Source: a virus
Length of the DNA stretch: 40,798 nucleotides
Strand: one strand, 5' to 3'
Virus record (IMG/VR): IMGVR_UViG_3300021076_000208
Coordinates: 1-40,798 of that record
Shown: positions 1 through 7,244 of the stretch, in pieces
Layout of the letters: every line of letters starts with the position of its first letter
Numbering within the stretch: position 1 is the stretch's first letter
The notes under the pieces: generated by a model
Told to the model about the DNA's origin: nothing
The model's database searches: none
What the model saw: the letters and a program-made list of their open reading frames with translations, nothing else
Translations under genes and position numbers: made by a program

Positions 1-6
1 ACGCGT

Positions 7-83
<77 letters not shown>

Positions 84-89
84 CTTACA

Positions 90-119
90 GGTTATTTCCT
101 GATTCTTAAGGAGATAACC
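90..119 (+). promoter_or_regulatory. Hairpin sequestering the ribosome site of the first early gene
   Basis: GGTTATTTCC (90-99) pairs with GGAGATAACC (110-119) over 10 bp with a single T-G wobble and a 10-nt loop. The Shine-Dalgarno AAGGAG (108-113) lies mostly inside the 3' arm, 7 nt before the ATG at 121. It could be a translational switch, and it also sits just behind the tRNA CCA, where a 3' trailer would be processed. There is no T-run, so a terminator is unlikely. Confidence 0.65.
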
Positions 120-120
120 G

Positions 121-528
121 ATGCCCATTGCAATTCCCTCCGTTGGAACGCCCGCTTATCGCTACGCCCTCAACTGGACGCCATCTTACAGCCAAAAGCT
201 GGCCTGGCGGCTGAAAAAACTTGCTGCCTGGGTCGCCGAAGTAACCTTCGGATGTTCCCACCGGCACATCACCCTCCCCTTCGACGATCACCAAACCTGC
301 CTGGATTGCGGCGCCACCCGCCTCTACATCTTCAATACCGAGATGTGGCTGGGCGGCGTCACGGATGCCCCGATCTTCATCGGACGCTGGAAAAAGGCCG
401 CTTGCCCCGGAATCGTCAAGCAAATCTCCGCCATCGACGCCGCCAACGCCCTGCGCGCCGAGAATGACCGCCAATGGGCCGCCATGGAAGCCGGCGAAGC
501 AATCGGCGCAGAGGCGGTGCGGGGATGA
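121..528 (+). CDS. Small zinc-ribbon-like protein, first gene of the early operon
   Basis: This 135-residue protein has no function I can name. A Shine-Dalgarno AAGGAG stands 7 nt before the ATG. The N-terminal third is basic and aromatic. A probable zinc site follows at residues 45-63 (C45, H47 or H49, then C60-x2-C63), in the form of a short CxxC ribbon. I associate similar CLDCG-type small proteins with Acidobacteriota, from memory only. The stop overlaps the next start by 4 bp (ATGA), so the two are translationally coupled. As the first gene after attL it is the one most exposed to read-through from tRNA-Val. Confidence 0.75.
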   Translation: MPIAIPSVGTPAYRYALNWTPSYSQKLAWRLKKLAAWVAEVTFGCSHRHITLPFDDHQTCLDCGATRLYIFNTEMWLGGVTDAPIFIGRWKKAACPGIVKQISAIDAANALRAENDRQWAAMEAGEAIGAEAVRG

Positions 529-1154
529 AATACAGCCAGGCACTCAAAGGCATGTGGTGCGGGGCTTCCAAAGAAGAAAGCCGCTACACCCTGCGCGCGG
601 TCTATATCGACGCTGAGAAGAAAGCCGCCGTCGTGACCGATGGCCACTTGCTTGCCGTCATGGATGTTTCCGATCTCCTGGAACCCGAGGAAAAATCCTT
701 CCTCGTCCCGGTCGATGCTCTTCGGGCTGCGGACGCTCTGTTTGTTAAGTTCAAACCCCGCACCGCGAAAGCCAAGGCACCCGATGTTTTCATTCGCGCC
801 GCCGAGGATTCCATCACCGTGTCGGTGGGCGGTTCGCGCCGCGCTCAATCGTTCGACAAGATGCACGGCCAGTTCCCGCAATGGGCTGCGGTGTTTCCGA
901 AAGAAGTTGAGAAGTACACCACTTCTATCTTCCTTTCCGAAGAGTTGCTTCTCTCTCTTGCAAAATCGCTTGCCGGGACCGAGAAGCGGAGCACCGGAAT
1001 CTGCCTCTCGGTCTGCGACGACAAATCGGTCATTCTCGTATCCCGCCAAAGCTCAATCACGAGTGGCCGGAAGAGTTGCGGCCTGCTCATGCCAATGCGC
1101 GACTATTCAGGCGCGAAGGCCACCGCGTTCTGGAATCAGGCGGTGCAAGCATGA
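525..1154 (+). CDS. Two-domain mini sliding clamp (DnaN-like)
   Basis: This 209-residue protein looks like domains 2 and 3 of a bacterial beta clamp without domain 1. The segment AAVVTDGHLLAVMDV (about residues 29-43) matches the domain 2 signature seen as MVSTDGH in the full clamp at 3779-4930. QFPQWAAVFPKE matches the inter-domain FPxxxxVxP segment, and the C terminus GLLMPMRDY matches the terminal VMPMRL of DnaN. Bacterial clamps are about 370 residues with three domains. A two-domain protomer of this size is closer in architecture to PCNA, which closes as a trimer. A role as a replication or transcription clamp is inferred from these matches. The start at 525 is chosen for the ATGA overlap with the gene before. 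Confidence 0.7.
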   Translation: MKYSQALKGMWCGASKEESRYTLRAVYIDAEKKAAVVTDGHLLAVMDVSDLLEPEEKSFLVPVDALRAADALFVKFKPRTAKAKAPDVFIRAAEDSITVSVGGSRRAQSFDKMHGQFPQWAAVFPKEVEKYTTSIFLSEELLLSLAKSLAGTEKRSTGICLSVCDDKSVILVSRQSSITSGRKSCGLLMPMRDYSGAKATAFWNQAVQA

Positions 1155-1543
1155 CCACCGTCCGAGCGCACATCCGCAACGCTTCGCACACCGCCGCCTT
1201 GGGCCGCAATCCGCTTCAAGCCGATCTCCTCGGCGGCCTGAACAACTTCGCGCCGGCCATCTTCGGCGATACCTTCGAGCCGGAAGTGGACGGCGAACGG
1301 CTCACGTCCCAGCAAAAGCGCGTCGATGCCCTGATGGCCGATGGGCAATGGCGCACACTCCCCAAGATCATTGCCGATCTCCGCAAGCTCTACCCCGGCA
1401 CACACTACGGCGAAGCCTCGATCAGCGCCCGGCTGCGGGATATGCGCCGCGTCGGTTGGAAGATCGAGCGCGTCCGCTCCAATCCCACAAGTGGCCTGTA
1501 TTTGTATCGCGCAGTCAAGGTGATGGAAGCGGAGGCCGCGTAA
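1151..1543 (+). CDS. Winged-helix DNA-binding protein
   Basis: A 130-residue protein whose start gives a 4-bp ATGA overlap with the mini-clamp gene. Residues about 50-125 read as a winged helix: LTSQQKRVDALMADGQW, a helix-turn-helix with recognition helix near ASISARLRDMRRVGW, and a wing closing with SGLYLYRAV. This layout is common in small phage early proteins that bind DNA, as regulators or as replication accessories. The specific role is not visible. The stop overlaps the next start by one base (TAATG). Confidence 0.7.
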   Translation: MTTVRAHIRNASHTAALGRNPLQADLLGGLNNFAPAIFGDTFEPEVDGERLTSQQKRVDALMADGQWRTLPKIIADLRKLYPGTHYGEASISARLRDMRRVGWKIERVRSNPTSGLYLYRAVKVMEAEAA

Positions 1544-2085
1544 TGGGAAAACCCAAAAAGATCGCCTTCCAGTTGATTCTTCCCGACGATGTTTCAATCA
1601 TCGACCGGCCTCACGAGTTGCTTGCCGAAGTGAGGGCCGAGAATCACTTCGACACAGCCAAAGCCCGCATCGCCCTGGCATGGAAGAAAGGTTCCAAAGC
1701 CAATTGCGACGGTCATATCGTTCTCGGCTTTCTGATGCGCGCCACCGATCTGCAGCGGGAACTGGTCGATTACGATTTCGTGATTGTCCTCAACAAAGAA
1801 GTGTGGGAGGACCCGGAGTTTACGACCGCGCAAAAGCGGGCGCTGCTCGATCACGAGATGTGCCATGCGGCCCGCGCCTGCGATGGAGACGGGGAGCCGA
1901 GCATCGACACAAAGGGGCGTCCGGTTTGGCGGACACGCGGCCACGACATTGAAGAGTTTGAAGAGATCGTCGCGCGCCACGGATGCTACAAGCGCGACCT
2001 TGAGCGGTTCGCACAGACCATCATCCGCCGCAAGAACAGCCCGCTCCTCGAATCCGATTCCAAGTCGGAGGCCGTCTCATGCTGA
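1543..2085 (+). CDS. Putative phage metallopeptidase
   Basis: A 180-residue protein with a zinc-protease HExxH motif, H104-E-M-C-H108, inside a helix preceded by FTTAQKRALLD. The N-terminal part has beta strands typical of the putative phage metallopeptidase domain (PhageMetallopep, as I recall it). Its substrate is unknown; relatives sit in early operons of many phages. The start at 1543 is the first ATG after the previous stop and overlaps it by one base. Six cysteines are scattered without an obvious second metal site. Confidence 0.75.
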   Translation: MGKPKKIAFQLILPDDVSIIDRPHELLAEVRAENHFDTAKARIALAWKKGSKANCDGHIVLGFLMRATDLQRELVDYDFVIVLNKEVWEDPEFTTAQKRALLDHEMCHAARACDGDGEPSIDTKGRPVWRTRGHDIEEFEEIVARHGCYKRDLERFAQTIIRRKNSPLLESDSKSEAVSC

Positions 2086-2735
2086 TGGTTTCCGAAACAC
2101 CCCGCGTAAAGCGCACCGAGGATAACTTCATCCGCACATTCACGGGCCGTAAGTTTTGGCCGCTCGATCCTCACGCGGACGAGATTTTCATCGAAGACAT
2201 TGCCCACCACCTTTCCAACGAATGCAGATTCAGCGGCGCGACCTATTGCCACTACTCTGTTGCCGATCACAGCCTGCGCGTGAGCAAGGTGGCCGAATCG
2301 AAAGCTCTCCGCCTTCCCTTCGTTGGACCCGACGCACAGGCCCTTCGCATCCACGCGGCCCGCGAGATGGCTTTCTGGGGCCTGTTGCACGATGCCTCAG
2401 AAGCCTACCTCAAAGACATTCCCAGGCCGGTGAAACACGCGCCGGGATTCGGCGAACTCTACCGGGCCGTCGAGCGGATGGTGATGGCCGAGGTAATCAT
2501 CCGGTTCGATCTCAGTCCCATCGAGCCGCCGCTCGTCAAGGTTGCGGATGAAATTCTCTGCTCGACCGAAAAGCGCGACCTGATGACGGACTCCACTTCG
2601 CGGCCAGCCGCAGAGGTTCTGCCCGAAACGATCTTCCCATTGAACGAGCACACTGCGGAGACTGAATTCCTTCGCCGCTTTGAGGCTCTGACAATGGCCC
2701 GCAAAGTAGAGCGGCTGATAAAGGCGGTGGCATAG
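2079..2735 (+). CDS. HD-domain phosphohydrolase
   Basis: A 218-residue protein of the YfbR-like HD family, which removes phosphate from nucleotides. Metal ligands are visible as H64 (VADHS) and the HD pair H104-D105 in GLLHDASEAYLKDIPRPVK, and a later aspartate (VADE) probably completes the site. Phages use such enzymes to shape the deoxynucleotide pool. GGAGG at 2066-2070 stands before the ATG at 2079; a second ATG at 2085 is possible. It overlaps the metallopeptidase gene by 7 bp. A second nucleotide-pool candidate is at 38664-39050. Confidence 0.85.
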   Translation: MLMVSETPRVKRTEDNFIRTFTGRKFWPLDPHADEIFIEDIAHHLSNECRFSGATYCHYSVADHSLRVSKVAESKALRLPFVGPDAQALRIHAAREMAFWGLLHDASEAYLKDIPRPVKHAPGFGELYRAVERMVMAEVIIRFDLSPIEPPLVKVADEILCSTEKRDLMTDSTSRPAAEVLPETIFPLNEHTAETEFLRRFEALTMARKVERLIKAVA

Positions 2736-2917
2736 TGAGCGACCGCGACCGGATGTACGTTGAGTTACTCGCCCATCTTGAGCAGGCCCGCGCGGCCCTT
2801 GGCTCTGTCAATCCGCAGTTCTCCTACTTTCAGCGCCTGGTCAATGCGGCCCATGCCGACGATCAGTTGCTCTTCGACCTTCACCGCCGCGTGGTGAGAG
2901 ATGGATGCTTCCAATGA
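2735..2917 (+). CDS. Small hypothetical protein (GTG start)
   Basis: A 60-residue, mostly helical protein with no motif I recognise. It starts with GTG at 2735, overlapping the previous stop by one base, and its stop overlaps the next ATG by 4 bp. The chain of overlaps on both sides is the main evidence that it is translated. Confidence 0.6.
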   Translation: MSDRDRMYVELLAHLEQARAALGSVNPQFSYFQRLVNAAHADDQLLFDLHRRVVRDGCFQ

Positions 2918-3102
2918 ATCTCTTCGACGATGACACCCTGTTTCCTTTGTTGGTTGCGCTCCTACTCACGGTCGCAATCATGGTTGCCGGCGGATACCTG
3001 CTCTGCTGGCTGAAACATCGCAAGGACCGCAAGGCCGCGCGCGAGATTGCTCAACTTGAACAGCTTTGGAAACTGGGGGAACGCAATGGAATCGCGCGTT
3101 GA
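2914..3102 (+). CDS. Small single-pass membrane protein
   Basis: A 62-residue protein with one clear membrane segment (about residues 9-31, LFPLLVALLLTVAIMVAGGY) followed by a basic stretch HRKDRKAAR, which predicts a short outside N terminus and a cytoplasmic tail. The ATGA overlap fixes the start at 2914; an upstream ATG at 2905 is less likely. The function is unknown. Small early membrane proteins in phages can act in superinfection exclusion, but nothing here proves that. Confidence 0.65.
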   Translation: MNLFDDDTLFPLLVALLLTVAIMVAGGYLLCWLKHRKDRKAAREIAQLEQLWKLGERNGIAR

Positions 3103-3280
3103 CTTGAAGATCTGCGAGGGCTGTGGATGCCTCTGGTATCGCGGCCAGGAAGACGCGGGAGTCTATTGCAAAGCCTGCGAGACCAAGCTGGCCGATTTCC
3201 CCACCCCTGAAAGCCGCAAGCGCCGCGGGCGCCCATCCCGCAAACAGAAGATGCTCCGTGAGATCGAGGCAGAGGCATGA
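3086..3280 (+). CDS. Small zinc-ribbon protein with AT-hook-like tail
   Basis: A 64-residue protein with four metal-binding cysteines arranged C-x2-C (ICEGCGC) and C-x2-C (YCKACE), then a basic tail KRRGRPSRKQK whose GRP core flanked by Arg and Lys is the AT-hook signature. This predicts minor-groove DNA binding. The ATG at 3086 follows GGGGGAACGCA; it lies inside the end of the previous gene in another frame. The stop overlaps the next gene by 4 bp. Confidence 0.65.
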   Translation: MESRVDLKICEGCGCLWYRGQEDAGVYCKACETKLADFPTPESRKRRGRPSRKQKMLREIEAEA

Positions 3281-3741
3281 GCGGCAACCGTGTGAGTCTT
3301 CCCGTTGGCGAAATGCGATTCGAGCAACACTACCCGCGTACCCGCGTTCCGGCCTGCCCGGCGGATGTGTTCTACCTTCGCGCTCACACCCACGGCCTGT
3401 TGCGGCGTTACCTCTATGCGTCGATGCAGCCCTGCCGCATTGCCTGCACACTCGACAGCCCCATCGGGCGCGGGTGGGTTTCAAGGCGCCCGATCCTCAG
3501 CTTTGAAGACGCCATGCTCTTTGTCATCGACATGGAGAAGGTCATCAAGCGCCTGCCATCGCTCGACCGGGACATGCTCACCCGGATTGTGATTCAGGAG
3601 TACACGCAGGCCGAAGCGGCTTGTCTGCTGGGCATGAGCGTTCGCACCATCTCGTACAAGTTTCCCGCGGCCCTGGACCGGCTGACAGAGAAGCTGCTCG
3701 AAGCCGGGCTGCTGATTCTGCCCGAAGAGCAGGCCGCATAA
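3277..3741 (+). CDS. Sigma-70 region-4-like protein, candidate late-gene regulator
   Basis: A 154-residue protein. The C-terminal half (about 85-145) reads as a sigma region 4 helix-turn-helix: LPSLDRDMLTRIVIQEYTQ, then AACLLGMSVRTISYKFPAALDRL. The N-terminal half has no sigma region 2, so it is not a complete sigma factor. Phage proteins of this kind often switch on late genes. It lies at the end of the overlapped block, 37 bp before dnaN. The ATGA overlap sets the start. Confidence 0.65.
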   Translation: MSGNRVSLPVGEMRFEQHYPRTRVPACPADVFYLRAHTHGLLRRYLYASMQPCRIACTLDSPIGRGWVSRRPILSFEDAMLFVIDMEKVIKRLPSLDRDMLTRIVIQEYTQAEAACLLGMSVRTISYKFPAALDRLTEKLLEAGLLILPEEQAA

Positions 3742-3778
3742 CTCAACACCCTCAACCCTCAAAGAAAGGCAAACGGTC

Positions 3779-4930
3779 ATGGAAGCAGTTTTGGAAAAGA
3801 CGGAAGTAGAATCCGCTCCGATGAAAGCGGCGATCAGTCTGGTTCATCTGCAACACGCGCTCAAGGTTGTGGAACCGGCGATCCCGCGCGGCAATGCAAC
3901 AATCCCGGTGTTGCAATCGGTACGCATCGAGCAGTTGCCCGAGGGCCTGGCCATCGAGACCACCGACCTCACACTGGCGATTCGCGCGTTGTGTCCGGAG
4001 ACGAGCGGATTGCCGCGTCCGGTTGTGATCCCGGCGGACAGGTTCCTGAGTTGGGTGAAGCTGTTGGCCGGCGACGATGTGAAACTCAGCGCCACGGACC
4101 GCCGCGCCACGATGCACTGCGGACGCACGAAGGCCACGCTGCCGATTCTCACGGCCTCGGCATGGCCCGATAACCGCATCTTCAAACTGGACAACGAAGG
4201 CATCACGCTCAAGCAGGGCGACCTGGCCCGCGCTCTGCGCTTCGCCTCGATCACGGTTGGCACCGAAGAGCGGTATGCGCTGAACGGTGTGCTCCTGATG
4301 GGCGACGGCACGACGCTGCGGATGGTCTCGACGGACGGCCATTGCATGACGATCTATGCGATGCCCTGCACGGAGAAGATCACGCTGCTCTTGCCCGCGC
4401 GGCTTATCAAAGCTCTGTTGCCGCTGTTGGTTGGCGACGATGACGGCATTGACCTGGCCTTCAATGAATCGATGATCCTGGCCAGCGTGGCCGCCGAGAC
4501 TCCGGTATTTGTGTCATGCCGCAAGATCACCGGGGCCTTTCCAAGCTGGGAGCAAGTGTTGCCGAAAGAGAAGCGGCTCGAAGTGAGCGCCAGTGTGCGC
4601 GACTTCCTGTTGAGCCTTGAGCGTTGCGTGTTGTTGAGCAATGCGGAGACCTCAGCGGTCGCGGTGACCTTCGGCGAACAAATCGTGATCGAGAGTTCCG
4701 ATCCCCAGGCCGGCGAAGCGACGGAGACGGTGGATTGCGTCGGCTCACCGAAAGAGCCGTTGCGGGTGGGCGTGAATGCCGGTTACCTGATTCAACTTCT
4801 CAAGCGCCTGGAAGGCGACGTGCGCATTGCGCTGCCGAAGACGAACCAATCCCCGCTTCTCTTCAAAGCCACGCCGAAGGACGGCGAAACGCTGGATTAC
4901 ATTGTGATGCCGTTGCGGCTGGAGAAGTGA
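3779..4930 (+). CDS. dnaN: DNA polymerase III beta subunit (sliding clamp)
   Basis: At 383 residues this is a full-length, three-domain bacterial beta clamp. Diagnostic segments are ATIPVLQSVRIEQ (domain 1), YALNGVLLM and VSTDGHCMTIYAM (domain 2), FPSWEQVLPKE (start of domain 3) and the terminal YIVMPLRLEK. The clamp encircles DNA and tethers the host polymerase and other partners. The N terminus has an extra 14 residues before MKAAISL, so a start at 3821 is possible, but 3779 has an AAAGAAAGG ribosome site. No phage polymerase is encoded, so the clamp must recruit host enzymes or phage proteins such as the QLNLF protein at 6741-7235. Confidence 0.95.
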   Translation: MEAVLEKTEVESAPMKAAISLVHLQHALKVVEPAIPRGNATIPVLQSVRIEQLPEGLAIETTDLTLAIRALCPETSGLPRPVVIPADRFLSWVKLLAGDDVKLSATDRRATMHCGRTKATLPILTASAWPDNRIFKLDNEGITLKQGDLARALRFASITVGTEERYALNGVLLMGDGTTLRMVSTDGHCMTIYAMPCTEKITLLLPARLIKALLPLLVGDDDGIDLAFNESMILASVAAETPVFVSCRKITGAFPSWEQVLPKEKRLEVSASVRDFLLSLERCVLLSNAETSAVAVTFGEQIVIESSDPQAGEATETVDCVGSPKEPLRVGVNAGYLIQLLKRLEGDVRIALPKTNQSPLLFKATPKDGETLDYIVMPLRLEK

Positions 4931-4931
4931 C

Positions 4932-5558
4932 ATGGGGATCGTTGAAACAAAGGTAGGGCGGCGCTCGCCTGAATATCCCCACGGGAACATCAACCGTTAT
5001 CGACACAGTTGCCGGTGCCTGGCTTGCCGGGTGGGGAATGCGGAGTATCAGCGCGCGCGCCGGGCCGCTCACAAGCTGAATGAGCCGGACCATACGGTGA
5101 GTGCGGAGTTGGCGCAGGAGCATCTGGCCAGTCTCTTCAAAAAGGGAATCGGCCCGAAGGCGGTCGAGGCGGAAAGCGGCGTGATGAAGCGCGTGGTGAC
5201 GCTGATTCGCACCGGGCGTTACCGGCGCATCCGGGAGAGCACCGAGCGCAAGATTCTGGACGTGACCGAAGCCGCGCGGGATAGCGGAACCACGGTGGGC
5301 GGAGCCGATACGGACTGGGCAATCGAAGATCTGCTGCGGCAGGGATTCACGATGGCCGAACTGGCCGCGAAGCTCGGCTATCAGGAGCCGGAGATTCACT
5401 TCTACAAGCGGAAGCGAATCAGCCTTGTGAACGCGCGGCGCGTCGAGCGGCTGTACAGGATGCTGGAACGGGACAGGACGGCCACGTTGCCGCCCCTGCG
5501 CCCCACGAAGCGCGGCCTGTGGCACCAAGGGCGGCAAGAGAGAGCGGAGGCTGCGTAG
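4932..5558 (+). CDS. Helix-turn-helix DNA-binding protein with CxxC N terminus
   Basis: A 208-residue protein. The N-terminal motif PHGNINRYRHSCRCLACR with a C-x-C-x2-C cluster followed by a basic helix resembles small phage and actinobacterial HTH proteins. Two helix-turn-helix-like segments follow: KGIGPKAVEAESGVMKRVVTLI (about 72-93) and QGFTMAELAAKLGYQEPEIHFY (about 137-158). It probably regulates transcription or marks a replication site. It starts one base after dnaN with GGAG 7 nt upstream, and its stop overlaps the next start by one base. Confidence 0.65.
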   Translation: MGIVETKVGRRSPEYPHGNINRYRHSCRCLACRVGNAEYQRARRAAHKLNEPDHTVSAELAQEHLASLFKKGIGPKAVEAESGVMKRVVTLIRTGRYRRIRESTERKILDVTEAARDSGTTVGGADTDWAIEDLLRQGFTMAELAAKLGYQEPEIHFYKRKRISLVNARRVERLYRMLERDRTATLPPLRPTKRGLWHQGRQERAEAA

Positions 5559-6535
5559 TGGCACTCAGGGCCGTACCGGACCATCCAAAATTCGCAAGCC
5601 TCAAAGCCAGAATCGGTCGCCCGAAGTATGTGGCGCTCGGATGTTTGGAAGCAATCTGGCATTTCACAGGGCGGTTCACGCCGCAGGGCAATATCGGCAA
5701 GTATCCGGACCAAGCCATCGAAGCGTGGGTGGAGTGGGATGGTGAACCGGGCGCGCTGATCTCAGGATTGACGGCCTCGGGCTGGCTGAACGATCACCCT
5801 GTTCACCGCATCGTTGTTCACGATTGGGCGCAACACGCTGACAAGGCAACTAAAAATTCTCTACACCGCTCTGGATTGAAATTCTGTGTTCCTGCTGTCC
5901 GTACAAAGAAGAAACGTGTACGTACAGAAATCCCTAGTGAGGGTACGGTATCCCGCCTACCAGTACCAGTACCAGTACCAGAGCCGGAGGCAAAAGCAAA
6001 AGCCGCCGCAAAGGACAAGCCTTTGCAGTTTGCTTTGCCGGAGTGGATTCAGAAGGAAGTTTGGAACGACTTCGAGGAGATGCGCCGGAAGATCAGGGCG
6101 CCGCTCACCGACCGCGCCCGCAAGAACATCGTGGCCGAGCTTGTGAGGCTTGAAGCGATGGGAAATCAGGCCGAGGCGGTTTTGAACCGCAGCATCACGA
6201 ACAGTTGGCGGGGAGTGTTCCCGCTCGATAACGGCGGCGCACAGCGCGCCAACGAGGCAAGCAATGGAGCAAGTAAGCCTAGTCCAGCTAAACAGCGCGT
6301 TGACGCTAATCGAGCAGCCCTCGCGGAGGCTGTTAAGCGACGGGGACTGGATGGAACTGTCAACGCTGGTAGACCAGACGGCGTTGCGGTATCCGAATCA
6401 GGACCTGGCGGAATCGATGGAAGGCTACCTGCAGGACTTCGAGCAAGTGGCCCTGAAATACTCCCTCCCGCGATTCAAGGAAGCGCTCGGTTCGCTACGC
6501 ATCAAGCCGGGACAGACGTTCTTTCCGCGGCCTGA
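5558..6535 (+). CDS. Phage replication initiation protein (O/DnaD-like)
   Basis: A 325-residue protein starting with GTG that overlaps the previous stop by one base. The N-terminal domain (VPDHPKFASLKARIGRPK through HDWAQHADK, about residues 6-100) is the winged-helix type of phage initiators. A PVPVPVPEP linker comes from a hexanucleotide repeat. The second domain (FEEMRRKIRAPLTDRARKNI to WRGVFPLDN) matches the C-terminal region of such proteins. From about residue 270 the sequence loses family character, and it overlaps the next gene for 272 bp in another frame. It probably binds the origin and brings in the loader. Confidence 0.7.
   Translation: MALRAVPDHPKFASLKARIGRPKYVALGCLEAIWHFTGRFTPQGNIGKYPDQAIEAWVEWDGEPGALISGLTASGWLNDHPVHRIVVHDWAQHADKATKNSLHRSGLKFCVPAVRTKKKRVRTEIPSEGTVSRLPVPVPVPEPEAKAKAAAKDKPLQFALPEWIQKEVWNDFEEMRRKIRAPLTDRARKNIVAELVRLEAMGNQAEAVLNRSITNSWRGVFPLDNGGAQRANEASNGASKPSPAKQRVDANRAALAEAVKRRGLDGTVNAGRPDGVAVSESGPGGIDGRLPAGLRASGPEILPPAIQGSARFATHQAGTDVLSAA
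5958..5981 (+). repeat. TACCAG hexamer x4 inside the initiator gene
   Basis: Four perfect TACCAG units in frame encode the alternating Pro-Val linker between the two domains of the initiator. A gain or loss of one unit would change the linker by two residues and keep the frame. Confidence 0.9.
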
Positions 6536-6737
6536 CGAAGTTGCGGCGGAGATCGAAGCCGGCATGGATGCGCGGCGCAGAGCGAGGGAACGGATAACCC
6601 AGGCACAGCGCCGATTGAATGACATTGCGGAGTTTTGGAAGTGGGCGCCGGAGTGGATGGAACGCACCGGCTATGACGAAGAGGAATTACTCAAGCGGTT
6701 TCCGAGTTTCAAGGGAACCAAACCGAGTGAAGGGTAA
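6264..6737 (+). CDS. Candidate helicase loader
   Basis: A 157-residue helical protein directly after the initiator. The central part QDLAESMEGYLQDFEQVALKY, followed by KPGQTFFPRPDEVAAEIEA, resembles the FPxPxEV segment of phage loader-type proteins; this match is moderate. No helicase is encoded, which fits a loader acting on host DnaB. The ATG at 6264 has GAGG 7 nt upstream. Its first 272 bp overlap the initiator gene in another reading frame, and the protein looks genuine across that overlap. Confidence 0.6.
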   Translation: MEQVSLVQLNSALTLIEQPSRRLLSDGDWMELSTLVDQTALRYPNQDLAESMEGYLQDFEQVALKYSLPRFKEALGSLRIKPGQTFFPRPDEVAAEIEAGMDARRRARERITQAQRRLNDIAEFWKWAPEWMERTGYDEEELLKRFPSFKGTKPSEG

Positions 6738-6740
6738 GCG

Positions 6741-7235
6741 ATGGCACAGCAATCCAAGTTAGACGTGAGCAAGTGGCAGGCGGACAGGCCGCATTGGAAT
6801 TACACGCCTGCGATGCAGTTCTATGTTCGGTTCATCCAGGTTGCGCTGATCGATGCGAACTGCGATCTGGCCATCTTTCCGGAATCGCGCGGTGTGCTGC
6901 AGGCCATGCCCGCGCCGGGCGCGAAGCCAACGGACAGGCCCACGGATGCTGCGTTGCTGGCCCGCGATTGGATTGCATGTTCGGAGCCGGGATCGGTATC
7001 CAAGCGCCGGTTCGTGAGCTTCCCGGAGTGCTGTGAGCAGTTGGGGATCGATGCAAACGCCGAGCGCGTGGCGCTGTTGAACGCAATCGATCAGGCCGGG
7101 GACTTTGACAACAATGAGGCGTGGGATCGGCTTGAGGCGGTGAGCGCCACCGAGCCGCAAGACGATGACGAGCCGCTGTTCGAGGCATGGCGCATTGTGC
7201 CCGCGCTCGACCAGTTGAACCTTTTTGCAGCGTGA
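6741..7235 (+). CDS. Early protein with C-terminal clamp-binding motif QLNLF
   Basis: A 164-residue protein with no family I recognise. It ends in LDQLNLFAA. QLNLF at residues 158-162 fits the pentapeptide QL(S/D)LF that docks proteins into the hydrophobic pocket of the beta clamp, and it sits at an accessible C terminus as in many clamp partners. With two clamp-like proteins in the same operon, a clamp partner or adaptor role is a reasonable inference. The middle (AALLARDWIACSEPGSVSKRRF) is helical. It begins 3 bp after the loader candidate. Confidence 0.6.
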   Translation: MAQQSKLDVSKWQADRPHWNYTPAMQFYVRFIQVALIDANCDLAIFPESRGVLQAMPAPGAKPTDRPTDAALLARDWIACSEPGSVSKRRFVSFPECCEQLGIDANAERVALLNAIDQAGDFDNNEAWDRLEAVSATEPQDDDEPLFEAWRIVPALDQLNLFAA

Positions 7236-7244
7236 GGAGATGAA

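Noticed and set aside
1136-1597. Minus-strand frame of 153 codons over 1136-1597
   Set aside because: It is opposite two well-coupled plus-strand genes and has no ribosome site or motif.
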